64,000 bases of DNA, taken from assembly GCF_036178845.1 (NCBI RefSeq), contig NZ_CP108070.1, positions 5,146,001 to 5,210,000 of the forward strand. The letters run 5' to 3'. Source of the DNA: Streptomyces sp. NBC_00271. Its GTDB lineage: Bacteria > Actinomycetota > Actinomycetes > Streptomycetales > Streptomycetaceae. The translations under genes were made by a program, and so were the position numbers. The notes beneath the pieces are model-generated. The model was not told the DNA's origin. It made no database searches and saw nothing but the letters and a program-made list of their open reading frames with translations. The number at the start of each line of letters is the position of its first letter. Position 1 is the first letter of the stretch. Shown piece by piece: positions 26,948 through 35,734 of this stretch.

Positions 26948-27178
26948 ATGTCCCAAGTGTTCTCCCAGGAGACCCACCGCAATCTGCTCGCCCGCATTCC
27001 CCACTGCACCGGTCGTGAAGTGTCCGACTGGCTGCGCACCGTCGACGAAGGCCCCGCTCTCTTCCGCTTCGAGGAGAAGGTCAGCTGGCTCCGCGCCGAG
27101 CACAACCTCGCGTACGGCCACGCCAAGGCGATCATTCATGAGTACGACTTGAGGAGGGCCGCGCGCAAACTGCTCTGA
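26948..27178 (+). CDS. DUF4287-like small protein
   Basis: 76 aa, ATG at 26948 with CCGGAGG just upstream. Sequence (NLLARIPHCTGREVSDWLRT, then WLRAEHNLAYGHAKAIIHEY) matches the pattern I associate with DUF4287, a small helical domain sometimes found alone in Streptomyces. Function unknown. Followed by a terminator at 27216-27248. Confidence 0.75.
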   Translation: MSQVFSQETHRNLLARIPHCTGREVSDWLRTVDEGPALFRFEEKVSWLRAEHNLAYGHAKAIIHEYDLRRAARKLL

Positions 27179-27215
27179 GCGCGCACCACCACCAGGACCA
27201 GGCATCCCCATGGCA

Positions 27216-27248
27216 AAGGGCCCGCGAACCGTCGGTTCGCGGGCCCTT
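27216..27248. terminator. Bidirectional terminator
   Basis: AAGGGCCCGCGAACC and GGTTCGCGGGCCCTT form perfect 15-bp arms with a GTC loop. It lies between the convergent DUF4287-like and Bax1-I genes and can serve both. Confidence 0.9.
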
Positions 27249-27285
27249 CAGGTCGGTCACCGGCCCGTTCGGCCGGCGGGGTCGA

Positions 27286-28164
27286 CTAGTCGTCGCCGCT
27301 GAAGATGGCGACCAGCCGCAGCATCTCGACGTAGATCCACACGAGGGTCATGGTCAGGCCGAACGCGGCCAGCCAGGCCTCCTCCTTCGGCGCGCCGTAC
27401 GCGATGCCGTCCTCGATCTGCTTGAAGTCGAGGGTCAGGAAGAACGCGCCGATCAGGATCGACAGGATGCCGACGATCGCGCCCAGCGGGCCCATGCTGC
27501 GCAGTCCGCCGTCGTTGGCTACGCCGAAGACGACGAGCAGCAGGTTGACCGCCGTGACGACCACGAAGGCGATCGCGATGGTCATACCGATGCGCGCGTA
27601 CCGCGCGGTCACCCGGACCCAGCCCGCCTTGTAGACGAGGAGGGTCGCTCCGGATACCGCCATGGTGCCGAGCACGGCCTGGAAGGGCGCGCCGCTCCAC
27701 CGGCTGTTGTACATCTCGCTGATGACCCCGAGGAAGACGCCCTCGAAGGCGGCGTAACCGAGGATCAGCGCGGGCGAGGCCGTGCGCTTGAAGGACTGCA
27801 CCATCGCGAGGACGAACGCGACGAGCGCGGCGCCGATGGCGAGCCCATAGCTGGTGCTGGACACCGGAAGCAGCGCCCAGGCGAGGATCGCGCCCACAGT
27901 GACGGTGCCGAGCGTCATGGCCGAGCGCATGACGACGTCGTCCATCGTCATCCGGCCGGTGGAGACCGGGGCCTGCGGCGGGGCACCCTGCTGGAGGTCC
28001 TGCGGGGCGTAAGGGTTCTGCGCGTAGGGGTTGCCACCCTGCGCGTACGGATTGGCCTGCGTGCCGACAGCGGGTCCCCCGGCCTGCGGCGCCGCGTTGA
28101 ATCCCGCGTAGCCGTTGTCGCGGCTGAACCCCCGTCGCGAGAAGACCGGGTTGCTGCTCCTCAT
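27286..28164 (-). CDS. Bax inhibitor-1/YccA family membrane protein
   Basis: 292 aa, ATG at 28164 with GGAGGAG four bases before. The first ~75 residues are a cytoplasmic Pro/Gln/Gly/Asn-rich leader with NPYAQGGNPYAQNPYAPQ repeats. Seven hydrophobic helices follow in the BI-1/YccA pattern, ending TMTLVWIYVEMLRLVAIFSG. Relatives are pH-sensitive calcium leak channels; the bacterial role is unclear. Long actinobacterial version of the family. Confidence 0.85.
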   Translation of the reverse strand: MRSSNPVFSRRGFSRDNGYAGFNAAPQAGGPAVGTQANPYAQGGNPYAQNPYAPQDLQQGAPPQAPVSTGRMTMDDVVMRSAMTLGTVTVGAILAWALLPVSSTSYGLAIGAALVAFVLAMVQSFKRTASPALILGYAAFEGVFLGVISEMYNSRWSGAPFQAVLGTMAVSGATLLVYKAGWVRVTARYARIGMTIAIAFVVVTAVNLLLVVFGVANDGGLRSMGPLGAIVGILSILIGAFFLTLDFKQIEDGIAYGAPKEEAWLAAFGLTMTLVWIYVEMLRLVAIFSGDD

Positions 28165-28361
28165 TTCACTCCTCCATGGCCACCGTGCGTAGCCTTGGCT
28201 CAAGGGTAATGGGTAGGCAAAGGATTGACCCTACTGCTTGGGGAGGATCTTTCCCTCACGCTGCCAAGGTACGCGTGTGTCTCCCGGCCCGCGCGCACTG
28301 GTACCAAGCCGTGACAGGCCCCTTACGCCCTGCCTGGCGGGGTCTCGGCACTCTGCGGCGA

Positions 28362-29546
28362 TCAGTCCAGAGGAAACCCGGTGTAACCCTCCGCCAGGTC
28401 CGTCTCGGCCGCCCGCGAGGTGGCGATACGGCGCAGCCGGGCCAACTGGACGCGGTCCTCGAAGGGGGTCGCGTCCGGGGCGCGGTGCAGCAGGGTGGTC
28501 ATGTCGTACGAGAACCGCTCGGCCTGCCAGACGCGGCGCAGACAGGTCTCGGAGTACGCGTCGAGACGTTCCGCCGATCCGGTCTCCTCCAGGTGGACCA
28601 ACGCGCGGGCGAACGTCACCACGTCGCCGACGGCGAGGTTCAGTCCCTTGGCGCCGGTCGGCGGAACGATGTGGGCGGCGTCCCCGGCGAGGAAGAGCCG
28701 CCCGTGCCGCATGGGCTCGTGGACGTGACTGCGCATCGGGGTGACGGACTTGGAGGTGATGGTTCCGCGCTCCAGACTCCACCCGTCCGCGGTCTCGAAG
28801 CGCCGCTCCAGCTCGTCCCAGATCTCCTCGTCCGCCCACGAACCGGCGTCCGTGCCCTCGGGCACCTGGAGGTAGAGCCGGGAGACGGCGGGCGAGCGCA
28901 TGCTGAGCAGGGCGAAGCCGCGGTCGTGGCGGGCGTAGACCAGTTCGTCGTGGGAGGGCGGCACGTCGGCGAGGATCCCGAGCCAGCCGAAGGGGTACGT
29001 CCGTTCGAATACACGGGAGTGCTCGGCGGGTATCGCCCGCCGGGCCACCCCCCAGAACCCGTCGCAGCCGACGACGTAATCGCACTCCAGCACGTCCTCG
29101 TGCCCCTCGTGCCCCTCGCGCCGGAAGCGGACCCGTGGCCGCTCGCTCTCCACCCCCTCCACCGCCAGCGCCTCGGCCTCGAAGAGCAGCGGGCCGCCCT
29201 CCTCGATCTGGAGCGCGATGAGGTCCTTGCAGACCTCCGTCTGGGCGTACACCATCACGGACCTGCCGCCGGTCAGGGCGGGGAAGTCGACCCGGTGCCG
29301 CTCCCGCGCGAACCGCAGCTCGATCCCGTCGTGCCGCAGCCCCTCCCGGTCCATCCGCCCACCGGCCCCGGCGGCCCGCAGCACGTCCACCGTCCCCTGC
29401 TCCAGGATCCCGGCGCGCTGGCGCTGCTCGACGTACGCCCGGTCGCGGCTCTCCAGCACGACGGAGTCGATCCCCGCGTTGTGCAGCAACCGCGCCAGCA
29501 GCAGGCCGGCCGGCCCGGCTCCGATGATTCCGACGGTGGTACGCAT
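28362..29546 (-). CDS. pobA: 4-hydroxybenzoate 3-monooxygenase
   Basis: 394 aa flavoprotein, standard family length. Hydroxylates 4-hydroxybenzoate to protocatechuate with NAD(P)H and O2, feeding the beta-ketoadipate pathway. FAD motifs: GIIGAGPAGLLLARLL at the N-terminus, DYVVGCDGFWGVAR in the middle and GRLFLAGDAAHIVPPTGAKG (second FAD motif). RQRAGILEQG is typical of PobA. ATG at 29546 after AAGGGG; a GTG at 29555 is less likely. A palindrome ~100 bp upstream is a likely regulator site. Confidence 0.93.
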   Translation of the reverse strand: MRTTVGIIGAGPAGLLLARLLHNAGIDSVVLESRDRAYVEQRQRAGILEQGTVDVLRAAGAGGRMDREGLRHDGIELRFARERHRVDFPALTGGRSVMVYAQTEVCKDLIALQIEEGGPLLFEAEALAVEGVESERPRVRFRREGHEGHEDVLECDYVVGCDGFWGVARRAIPAEHSRVFERTYPFGWLGILADVPPSHDELVYARHDRGFALLSMRSPAVSRLYLQVPEGTDAGSWADEEIWDELERRFETADGWSLERGTITSKSVTPMRSHVHEPMRHGRLFLAGDAAHIVPPTGAKGLNLAVGDVVTFARALVHLEETGSAERLDAYSETCLRRVWQAERFSYDMTTLLHRAPDATPFEDRVQLARLRRIATSRAAETDLAEGYTGFPLD

Positions 29547-29642
29547 CCGGCACACCCCTTCGTGTTCCGCTCAACCCACGACGTGTTCGCGGTGTTCGAC
29601 TCCGCCGCACGGTTGTTGCTCGTCTTGCCCAGCTTGTTCGTC

Positions 29643-29662
29643 TGGTGAAATTTACTTCACCA
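29643..29662. promoter_or_regulatory. Candidate operator upstream of pobA
   Basis: TGGTGAA-ATTTAC-TTCACCA: perfect 7-bp arms with six-base AT-rich spacer, 97-116 bp before the pobA ATG. IclR-family PobR/PcaR regulators bind such sites; no regulator gene is adjacent, so it would act in trans. Confidence 0.55.
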
Positions 29663-29795
29663 TCTTCGCAGAAGTCTCCGATCGCACACGCTCACTGTCA
29701 ACGGTTCACGAAGAAATCCGGAGCGGGCCCGGAGCGCCGGGCGGCGCCTGGGTCCGGGTCCCGCCCCGGTGTGCGTCAGGCGTGCCCGCCGTACG

Positions 29796-31304
29796 TCAAT
29801 GCAGGTTCTGGACAGCCGAGTCGGTGAAACCGACGGCGAAGACCGAGCGGAGCGACAGATTGTCCGTACCGTTGTAGCCGTCGCAGGCGTTGCCGTTCTC
29901 GGAGACGGCCGGGAACTCGTACGGGTACGAGGCCCGCAGCGAGGTGCCGGCGCAGATGCCCTCCGTCAGCCCCCACAGCTCGTCCACCTGGGTGGCGTCG
30001 AGCTTTGGCCAGTAGCTGAGGGCCTGCGGCGAGCCGACCGCCCAGTTGCCGCCGGAGGCGCAGCTGGTCACAGCCCGGGTGTCACCCACCCAGGTGTGGG
30101 AGAACACCGCGGGCTTGGTGCCGCAGCCCTTGCTGAAGGCGAAGTTCAGCAGGCCGGCGCTGTCGGTCCAGGTCATGCCGCCCTGCAGACCCCAGTAGCC
30201 GGGGAGCGTGTAGGCGTCCTGGATCACGGTCTTGCCGCCGGACATGTTCAGCAGCCCCGGGTAGGTCGAGGCGCTCGTCGGGTTGAGCTGGTAGCGCACC
30301 ACGCGGGCGCCTGCCGCCGAGCCGTACCACTCGCCCGTGACCAGCTTGTAGGGGCTGCCGCCGGTCTTGTCGAGGGAGAGCCAGGAGTAGCAGAGCTGCT
30401 GCGCGTCGGGCGTGCCGTCGCCCGCGTCGGTAGCGCACGAGTCCGGCGTGCCCGACTGCTGGTAGTAGTGCACCTCGGGCAGCACGTACGGGTAACCGCA
30501 GGCGCTGGACGTGCCGCCGCTGACCCCGTACGAGTTGAGGCCGGAGCCATAGGTGTCGACCTTCGCCATCTTGTTGATGTCGAAGACCCGGATGCCGTGG
30601 GCCGTGTCGGTGACGTAGATGTAGTTCGCGTACCAGGCGATGCCGCCGCCGTGACCGGTGACGAACTTGAAGTTCGAGGCGCTGGACGAGGTGCTGGTCG
30701 GCTCGGCGAGCAGGACGTGGCGGTACTTGCCGGTGTCCCTGTCGATGAAGGTGAGCTTGAGCAGGTTGTTCGTCTTGCAGCCGTCGTTGGCCTCGAGGTC
30801 GCCGGCCGAGTCGGTCTTGAACGTCTTGTAGTGCCAGGCGACCGCTGTGACGTGCTTGCCCTGGATGGCGCCGTCACCCCCGTCGGCGGTTCCGGTGGTG
30901 CTCATGCCCTGCGGGAACCAGCGCGGCGTGTTGTCGTCGGCATGCGCCGAGGACCAGCACCAGGCGACCTTCTTGGTCACCGGCGGCAGCGCCTTCGTCT
31001 CGTCGCCGGCGCACGCGCGCATGGAACGCAGATTCATCCAGGTGTCGGTGGCCCCGGACGAGTTCTTCGTGAAGTCGGTGGTGACGACGTCCGTGAGGTC
31101 GACGTGGTTCGTCAGGACGTTGTTGTAGAGGTTGTTCGTGGCCGACTCGTAGCTCGTGTCGGTCATCTTGAACTGGTCGGCGCCCAGGGTCAGTTTCGAC
31201 ACCACGGGATCGTCCGCGGTCGCGGCCTGCACCGTGAGCCCGCCGAACAGGGCTGCCGTCGCCGCGAGGACCGCCAGCGGTCTGAGTGTCCGTATGAGTG
31301 CCAC
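29796..31304 (-). CDS. Large secreted protein, function unknown
   Basis: 502 aa from GTG 31304, which has GGAAGG six bases upstream; GTG 31310 is also in frame. Signal peptide of 25-30 residues (IRTLRPLAVLAATAALFGGL, cut near VQAATA-DD). The mature protein is rich in Thr, Ser, Gly, Trp and Tyr with about a dozen Cys, and repeated strand patterns (GGGIAWYANYIYVTDTAHGI, YWGLQGGMTWTDS) that suggest a beta-propeller. No catalytic motif recognised. Extracellular by signal peptide. The 417-bp stretch between it and bldA (31305-31721) holds no convincing gene. Confidence 0.75.
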   Translation of the reverse strand: MALIRTLRPLAVLAATAALFGGLTVQAATADDPVVSKLTLGADQFKMTDTSYESATNNLYNNVLTNHVDLTDVVTTDFTKNSSGATDTWMNLRSMRACAGDETKALPPVTKKVAWCWSSAHADDNTPRWFPQGMSTTGTADGGDGAIQGKHVTAVAWHYKTFKTDSAGDLEANDGCKTNNLLKLTFIDRDTGKYRHVLLAEPTSTSSSASNFKFVTGHGGGIAWYANYIYVTDTAHGIRVFDINKMAKVDTYGSGLNSYGVSGGTSSACGYPYVLPEVHYYQQSGTPDSCATDAGDGTPDAQQLCYSWLSLDKTGGSPYKLVTGEWYGSAAGARVVRYQLNPTSASTYPGLLNMSGGKTVIQDAYTLPGYWGLQGGMTWTDSAGLLNFAFSKGCGTKPAVFSHTWVGDTRAVTSCASGGNWAVGSPQALSYWPKLDATQVDELWGLTEGICAGTSLRASYPYEFPAVSENGNACDGYNGTDNLSLRSVFAVGFTDSAVQNLH

Positions 31305-31721
31305 ACGCACCCTTCCATCGGATGAACGGAGTATGCCTCCGTTCGGAACATGACATGTCAGATGGAGATCATAAGGGCCGTGTTTTTTCCTGTGGGCGAA
31401 GCTCGAACGGTCATGCCGCGATGCCGAGTTGCCCCTGAAGAGCGTCGCGCTGATGCGCCGGTGTTCACGGTGGACGTGGAACCGTCGGCACTGCTCGAAG
31501 TCGCCGTTGGCGACGACGGCGCGCGGCAGCGGGAGCGCCTCGCCGCCGGGGGCTCCATTTCGCCGCGACCAGGTCGCGGTCGACGCGATTCCAGGAACCC
31601 GCGAAACGGCGGCCGTCGAGGTGAAGGACGAACGCGATGCGTTCCCGCGGTGTTCCCGCGACACGAAAGAGGTATGGGGCCTTCTGCCGTTTTGTCAGTT
31701 CAGGTGTCATATGAGAGGAGG

Positions 31722-31804
31722 TGCCCGGAACCGGACTTGAACCGGTACGCCCGCGAGGGGCAGCGAGGTTTAAGCTCGCCGTGTCTGCATTCCACCATCC
31801 GGGC
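31722..31804 (-). tRNA. bldA: tRNA-Leu (anticodon UAA), the developmental regulator bldA
   Basis: Read on the minus strand, acceptor GCCCGGA (31804-31798) pairs with TCCGGGC (31729-31723). The anticodon arm is GCGAG-CTTAAAC-CTCGC with anticodon TAA at 31772-31770, a long variable arm follows, and the T-arm contains GGTTCAAGTCC. CCA is not encoded. In Streptomyces the only tRNA reading UUA is bldA, which controls aerial growth and antibiotic production because TTA codons are rare. Overall sequence agrees with the S. coelicolor bldA I remember. Confidence 0.96.
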
Positions 31805-31832
31805 AGGCCATGGGCTCCGCATTGAGGATCCG

Positions 31833-31838
31833 AGCCTA
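31833..31838 (-). promoter_or_regulatory. bldA: Possible -10 of bldA promoter
   Basis: On the minus strand TAGGCT lies ~29 bp before the tRNA 5' end, a common Streptomyces -10 hexamer. No clear -35 is seen 16-18 bp further upstream. The 413-bp gap 31805-32217 otherwise contains the start region of the ABC exporter operon and no gene. Confidence 0.35.
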
Positions 31839-32217
31839 TCGGGGCGCATCCCTCGAACAGTGGGCGAGCGAACCGATGTTGTCTTATTTTATTGACGTCT
31901 GAGGGTGCATCAGCCCCCGGTACGGGCCATCCGCACTTGCCAATAGCCTTTCGGGCGGCACAGACCCGCGTATACGGAATGACGGAATTTCACCGTCCGA
32001 ACGGACGCACCCGCAGGAGTCGTACCCGGACGGCGCTCGGGAAGCACTCAGGGAGCACTCAGGGCGCGCCCTCATCCCCAGGTATGACAAGACCGTCCGC
32101 GGTCCGACCCGAGGCTGCCCCCGGAACCGGAACAGCGGCTGACTCCGAGGCGCCGAACGGCCGCGAGGATGGGACACGTCCCCAGAAACGCCGTCGTCCC
32201 GACAGGAGCACCCTCCC

Positions 32218-32988
32218 GTGACCAGCACGCCCCTCGCCGACCGGGCCACCACCGTGGCCGCCCGCGCCACGGAACTGTCGAAGGTCTACGGACAGGGCGA
32301 GACCCAGGTGGTCGCCCTCGACCGGGTCTCCGTCGACTTCCGGCAGGCCGAGTTCACCGCGATCATGGGCCCCTCGGGGTCCGGCAAGTCCACGCTGATG
32401 CACTGCGTGGCGGGCCTCGACACCTTCTCCTCCGGCTCCGTGCGCATCGGGGAGACCGAGCTCGGCTCCCTCAAGGACAAGCAGCTCACCAAGCTCCGCC
32501 GGGACAAGATCGGCTTCATCTTCCAGGCGTTCAACCTGCTGCCGACGCTGACGGCCCTGGAGAACATCACCCTCCCGATGGACATCGCGGGCCGCAAGCC
32601 CGACCGCGAGTGGCTGGACAAGGTCATCACGATGATCGGTCTCTCCGACCGCCTCAGCCACCGGCCCTCCCAGCTCTCCGGCGGCCAGCAGCAGCGCGTC
32701 GCCGTCGCCCGCGCGCTCGCCTCCCGGCCCGACATCATCTTCGGCGACGAGCCGACCGGGAACCTCGACTCGCGCTCGGGTGCGGAGGTGTTGGGCTTCC
32801 TGCGCAACTCGGTACGGGAGTTGGGGCAGACCGTGGTGATGGTGACCCACGACCCGGTGGCGGCGGCGTACGCGGACCGCGTGGTCTTCCTCGCGGACGG
32901 ACGGATCGTGGACGAGGTGTACGGACCGACGGCGGACTCCGTCCTGGACCGCATGAAGCAGTTCGACGCCAAGGGCCGCACCAGCTGA
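32218..32988 (+). CDS. MacB/LolD-type ABC transporter ATPase
   Basis: 256 aa, GTG at 32218 after AGGAG. Walker A GPSGSGKST, Q-loop FIFQAFNLLP, signature LSGGQQQR, Walker B IIFGDEPTGNLD and VTHD switch are intact. The GDEPTGNLD form is typical of the MacB/LolD/FtsE group working with FtsX-like permeases. 145 bp before the permease gene, with one palindromic element between them; still probably one operon. Exported substrate unknown. Confidence 0.92.
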   Translation: MTSTPLADRATTVAARATELSKVYGQGETQVVALDRVSVDFRQAEFTAIMGPSGSGKSTLMHCVAGLDTFSSGSVRIGETELGSLKDKQLTKLRRDKIGFIFQAFNLLPTLTALENITLPMDIAGRKPDREWLDKVITMIGLSDRLSHRPSQLSGGQQQRVAVARALASRPDIIFGDEPTGNLDSRSGAEVLGFLRNSVRELGQTVVMVTHDPVAAAYADRVVFLADGRIVDEVYGPTADSVLDRMKQFDAKGRTS

Positions 32989-33017
32989 CCGAGAAGGCCG
33001 CGCGCCGGCGCTCCCAA

Positions 33018-33047
33018 GGGGCGCGGGGAACTGCGCGCCCAGCCCCC
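33018..33047 (-). repeat. Dispersed palindromic element, copy 5
   Basis: Reverse-complement copy of the element (GGGGCGCGGGGAACTGCGCG then CCCAGCCCCC) lying between two genes of one operon. It is the only copy oriented against the flanking transcription. Confidence 0.85.
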
Positions 33048-33133
33048 ACCCGCCCGCAGCCGACGGACTCACCGCAGACACCGCCACACCCTCCGCCTGC
33101 CGACCGCCTCACCCTCCTGGACTGAGAAACCCC

Positions 33134-35662
33134 ATGTTCCGAACCGCCTTGCGCAACGTGCTCGCGCACAAGGCCAGGCTCCTGATGACCGTGCTCGCCG
33201 TAATGCTCGGCGTGGCGTTCGTATCGGGCACCCTGGTCTTCACCAACACCATCTCCGACGCCTACCAGAAGAGCTCCGCCAAGGGCTTCGACCAGGTCGA
33301 CGTCGCCATCCAGCCCAAGACCCAGGACGACAAGGGCGACAAGGTCGGCAAGGAGCAGAAGCTCACGCAGGCACTGCTCGAGAAGGCCTCCAAGGCCCCC
33401 GGCGCCGGCACCACCATGGGCGTCGTGACCGGCTTCACCGCGATAGCCGACAAGAACGGCAAACTCGTCGGCAGCGGCTTCCAGTCGCAGGGCGGCAACT
33501 ACTGGGGCACCAAGGATGCCCGCTACCCGCTGACCAGCGGCCACGCGCCCAAGGGCGAGAACGAGGTCGCGATCGACTCGGAGACCGCGAGGCGCGCGGG
33601 CTACAAGGTCGGCGACACCGTACGGCTGTCCGTCGACGGCCCCGTCCTCAAGCCCACCGTCGCCGGCGTCTTCACCACCGACGACGGCAACGTCGCGGCC
33701 GGCGGCAGCCTCGCCCTCTTCGACACGGCGACCGCGCAGCAGCTCTTCCACCGCGTCGGCGAGTACGACGAGATCGACGTCAAGGCCGCGTCCGGCACCA
33801 GCCAGACCGCCCTGCGCACCGCCCTCGACCAGGTCATCCCGAAGGGCGTCGCCTCCACCACCACCGGCAAGCAGCTCGCCGACGACCAGGCGAGCGCGAT
33901 CGCCTCCGCGATGAGCGGTATGAAGACGGGCCTGCTGGTCTTCGCGGGCATCGCGCTGTTCGTCGGTACGTTCATCATCGCCAACACCTTCACCATGCTG
34001 GTCGCCCAGCGCACCAAGGAACTGGCCCTGCTGCGCGCCGTCGGCGCCTCCCGCCGCCAGGTCACCCGCTCCGTGCTCGTCGAGGCCTTCGTCGTCGGCG
34101 CGGTCGCCGCGGTGGCGGGTCTGCTCGCGGGCATCGGCATCGGCGCGGGCATGCGCTCGCTGATGGGCTCGCTCGGCGCCACCGTCCCGGACGGCCCGCT
34201 GGTGATCTCGCCCGGCACGATCGCCACGGCCCTGCTCGTCGGCATCCTCATCACCATGCTGGCCGCCTGGCTGCCCGGCCGTCGCGCCGCGAAGATCCCG
34301 CCGGTCGCCGCGATGAGCAGCGTGCACGCACAGGCGACGACGAAGTCCCTGGTCGTACGGAACACGATCGGCGCCCTGTTCGCCGCGGCCGGCGTGGCCG
34401 TCGTCCTGTACGCGACGACCATGAGCGGCTCGGACGGCCAGGCCCCGATGGGTCTCGGCGCGGTCCTCCTCATCATCGGTGTCTTCGTGCTGACCCCGCT
34501 GCTCTCCCGTCCCCTGATCGCGGCCGCGGCACCGGTGCTCCGTGTCTTCGGGGTCTCCGGCAAGCTCGCCCGCCAGAACTCGGTGCGCAACCCCCGCCGT
34601 ACGGCCGCCACCGCCTCCGCCCTGATGATCGGGCTCACCCTGATCACCGGTATGACGGTGATGGCGGGCAGCCTGCAGAAGTCGATCGACAAGATGGCCA
34701 GCTCCGCGATCAAGGCGGACTACGTCGTGTCGATGGCGAACGGCGTCCCCCTCTCCCCGAACGTCGCGAAGACCCTCGCCGACCTCGACGGCGTCACCGA
34801 CACCAGCCCCCTGCGCACCTCCCCCTCGCGCATCGACGGCACGTCCGAGTTGCTGGCGGGCGTGAACGGCGAGTCCATCGCCAAGCTCACCGACCTCACG
34901 CTCGACGAGGGCGCCTTCAAGGTCGGCGGCACGCAGGTCGTCGTGGACGACGACACCGCCAAGTCGCACGGCTGGAAGGCCGGTTCGAACCTCGCGGTCT
35001 CCTACGAGGACGGCAAGAAGCAGCGCCTCACCGTCGCCGGGATCTACCACGGCAACCTGATGATCAACGGCATCATGGTCGACAACGCGACGCTCGCCCC
35101 GCACCTGACGGACGTCGCCGACATGCAGGTCATGCTGAAGACGGCCGGCGGCACGTCCGACGCGACCAAGAACAAGCTGGAGAAGGCCCTCGGCAACAAC
35201 CCGGCCGTCCAGGTCCAGGACAAGAAGGACATCTCCAACGGCATCGCGCAGATGTTCACCCTGATCCTGAACATGCTCTACGGCCTGCTCGCCATGGCGG
35301 TCATCGTCGCCGTCCTCGGTGTCATCAACACCCTGGCCATGTCGGTCTTCGAGCGCTCCCAGGAGATCGGGATGCTTCGCGCGATCGGCCTCGACCGCAA
35401 GGGCATCAAGCGGATGGTCCGCCTGGAGTCCCTGGTCATCTCGCTCTTCGGCGGCGTGCTCGGCATCGGCCTGGGCGTGTTCTTCGGCTGGGCGGCCGGC
35501 GAGCTCGTCGGCAGCAGGATGTCGACGTACGAACTGGTCCTGCCCTGGGACCGGATGGCCCTCTTCCTGCTCCTCGCGGGGACGGTCGGCGTGCTGGCCG
35601 CGCTGTGGCCGGCCCGCCGGGCGTCCCGCCTGAACATGCTGTCGGCGATCAAGTCGGAGTAG
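33134..35662 (+). CDS. FtsX/MacB-like ABC transporter permease
   Basis: 842 aa, ATG at 33134. Contains two FtsX-type units: an N-terminal anchor (residues ~17-40), a first extracytoplasmic domain, three helices around 255-410, then a further set of helices, a second extracytoplasmic domain and a last three-helix FtsX block (AVLGVINTLAMSVFERSQEI and ending GVLAALWPARRAS). This duplicated layout is common in actinobacterial exporters of lipids or peptides and in bacitracin-type efflux systems. Works with the ATPase upstream. Followed by a strong terminator. Confidence 0.9.
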   Translation: MFRTALRNVLAHKARLLMTVLAVMLGVAFVSGTLVFTNTISDAYQKSSAKGFDQVDVAIQPKTQDDKGDKVGKEQKLTQALLEKASKAPGAGTTMGVVTGFTAIADKNGKLVGSGFQSQGGNYWGTKDARYPLTSGHAPKGENEVAIDSETARRAGYKVGDTVRLSVDGPVLKPTVAGVFTTDDGNVAAGGSLALFDTATAQQLFHRVGEYDEIDVKAASGTSQTALRTALDQVIPKGVASTTTGKQLADDQASAIASAMSGMKTGLLVFAGIALFVGTFIIANTFTMLVAQRTKELALLRAVGASRRQVTRSVLVEAFVVGAVAAVAGLLAGIGIGAGMRSLMGSLGATVPDGPLVISPGTIATALLVGILITMLAAWLPGRRAAKIPPVAAMSSVHAQATTKSLVVRNTIGALFAAAGVAVVLYATTMSGSDGQAPMGLGAVLLIIGVFVLTPLLSRPLIAAAAPVLRVFGVSGKLARQNSVRNPRRTAATASALMIGLTLITGMTVMAGSLQKSIDKMASSAIKADYVVSMANGVPLSPNVAKTLADLDGVTDTSPLRTSPSRIDGTSELLAGVNGESIAKLTDLTLDEGAFKVGGTQVVVDDDTAKSHGWKAGSNLAVSYEDGKKQRLTVAGIYHGNLMINGIMVDNATLAPHLTDVADMQVMLKTAGGTSDATKNKLEKALGNNPAVQVQDKKDISNGIAQMFTLILNMLYGLLAMAVIVAVLGVINTLAMSVFERSQEIGMLRAIGLDRKGIKRMVRLESLVISLFGGVLGIGLGVFFGWAAGELVGSRMSTYELVLPWDRMALFLLLAGTVGVLAALWPARRASRLNMLSAIKSE

Positions 35663-35683
35663 CGGAGAACCGGTTACGAACGT

Positions 35684-35716
35684 CGGGGCCCCGTTCCGGA
35701 TCGGAACGGGGCCCCG
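35684..35716. terminator. Bidirectional terminator
   Basis: CGGGGCCCCGTTCCG and CGGAACGGGGCCCCG form perfect 15-bp arms with a three-base loop between the convergent permease and methyltransferase genes. Confidence 0.9.
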
Positions 35717-35734
35717 GTCGTCGGCGGGCCACTG

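Noticed and set aside
31465..31710. Small minus-strand frame directly after bldA
   Set aside because: Begins with ATG but lacks a ribosome site and degenerates into Arg/Ala-rich sequence; likely chance.
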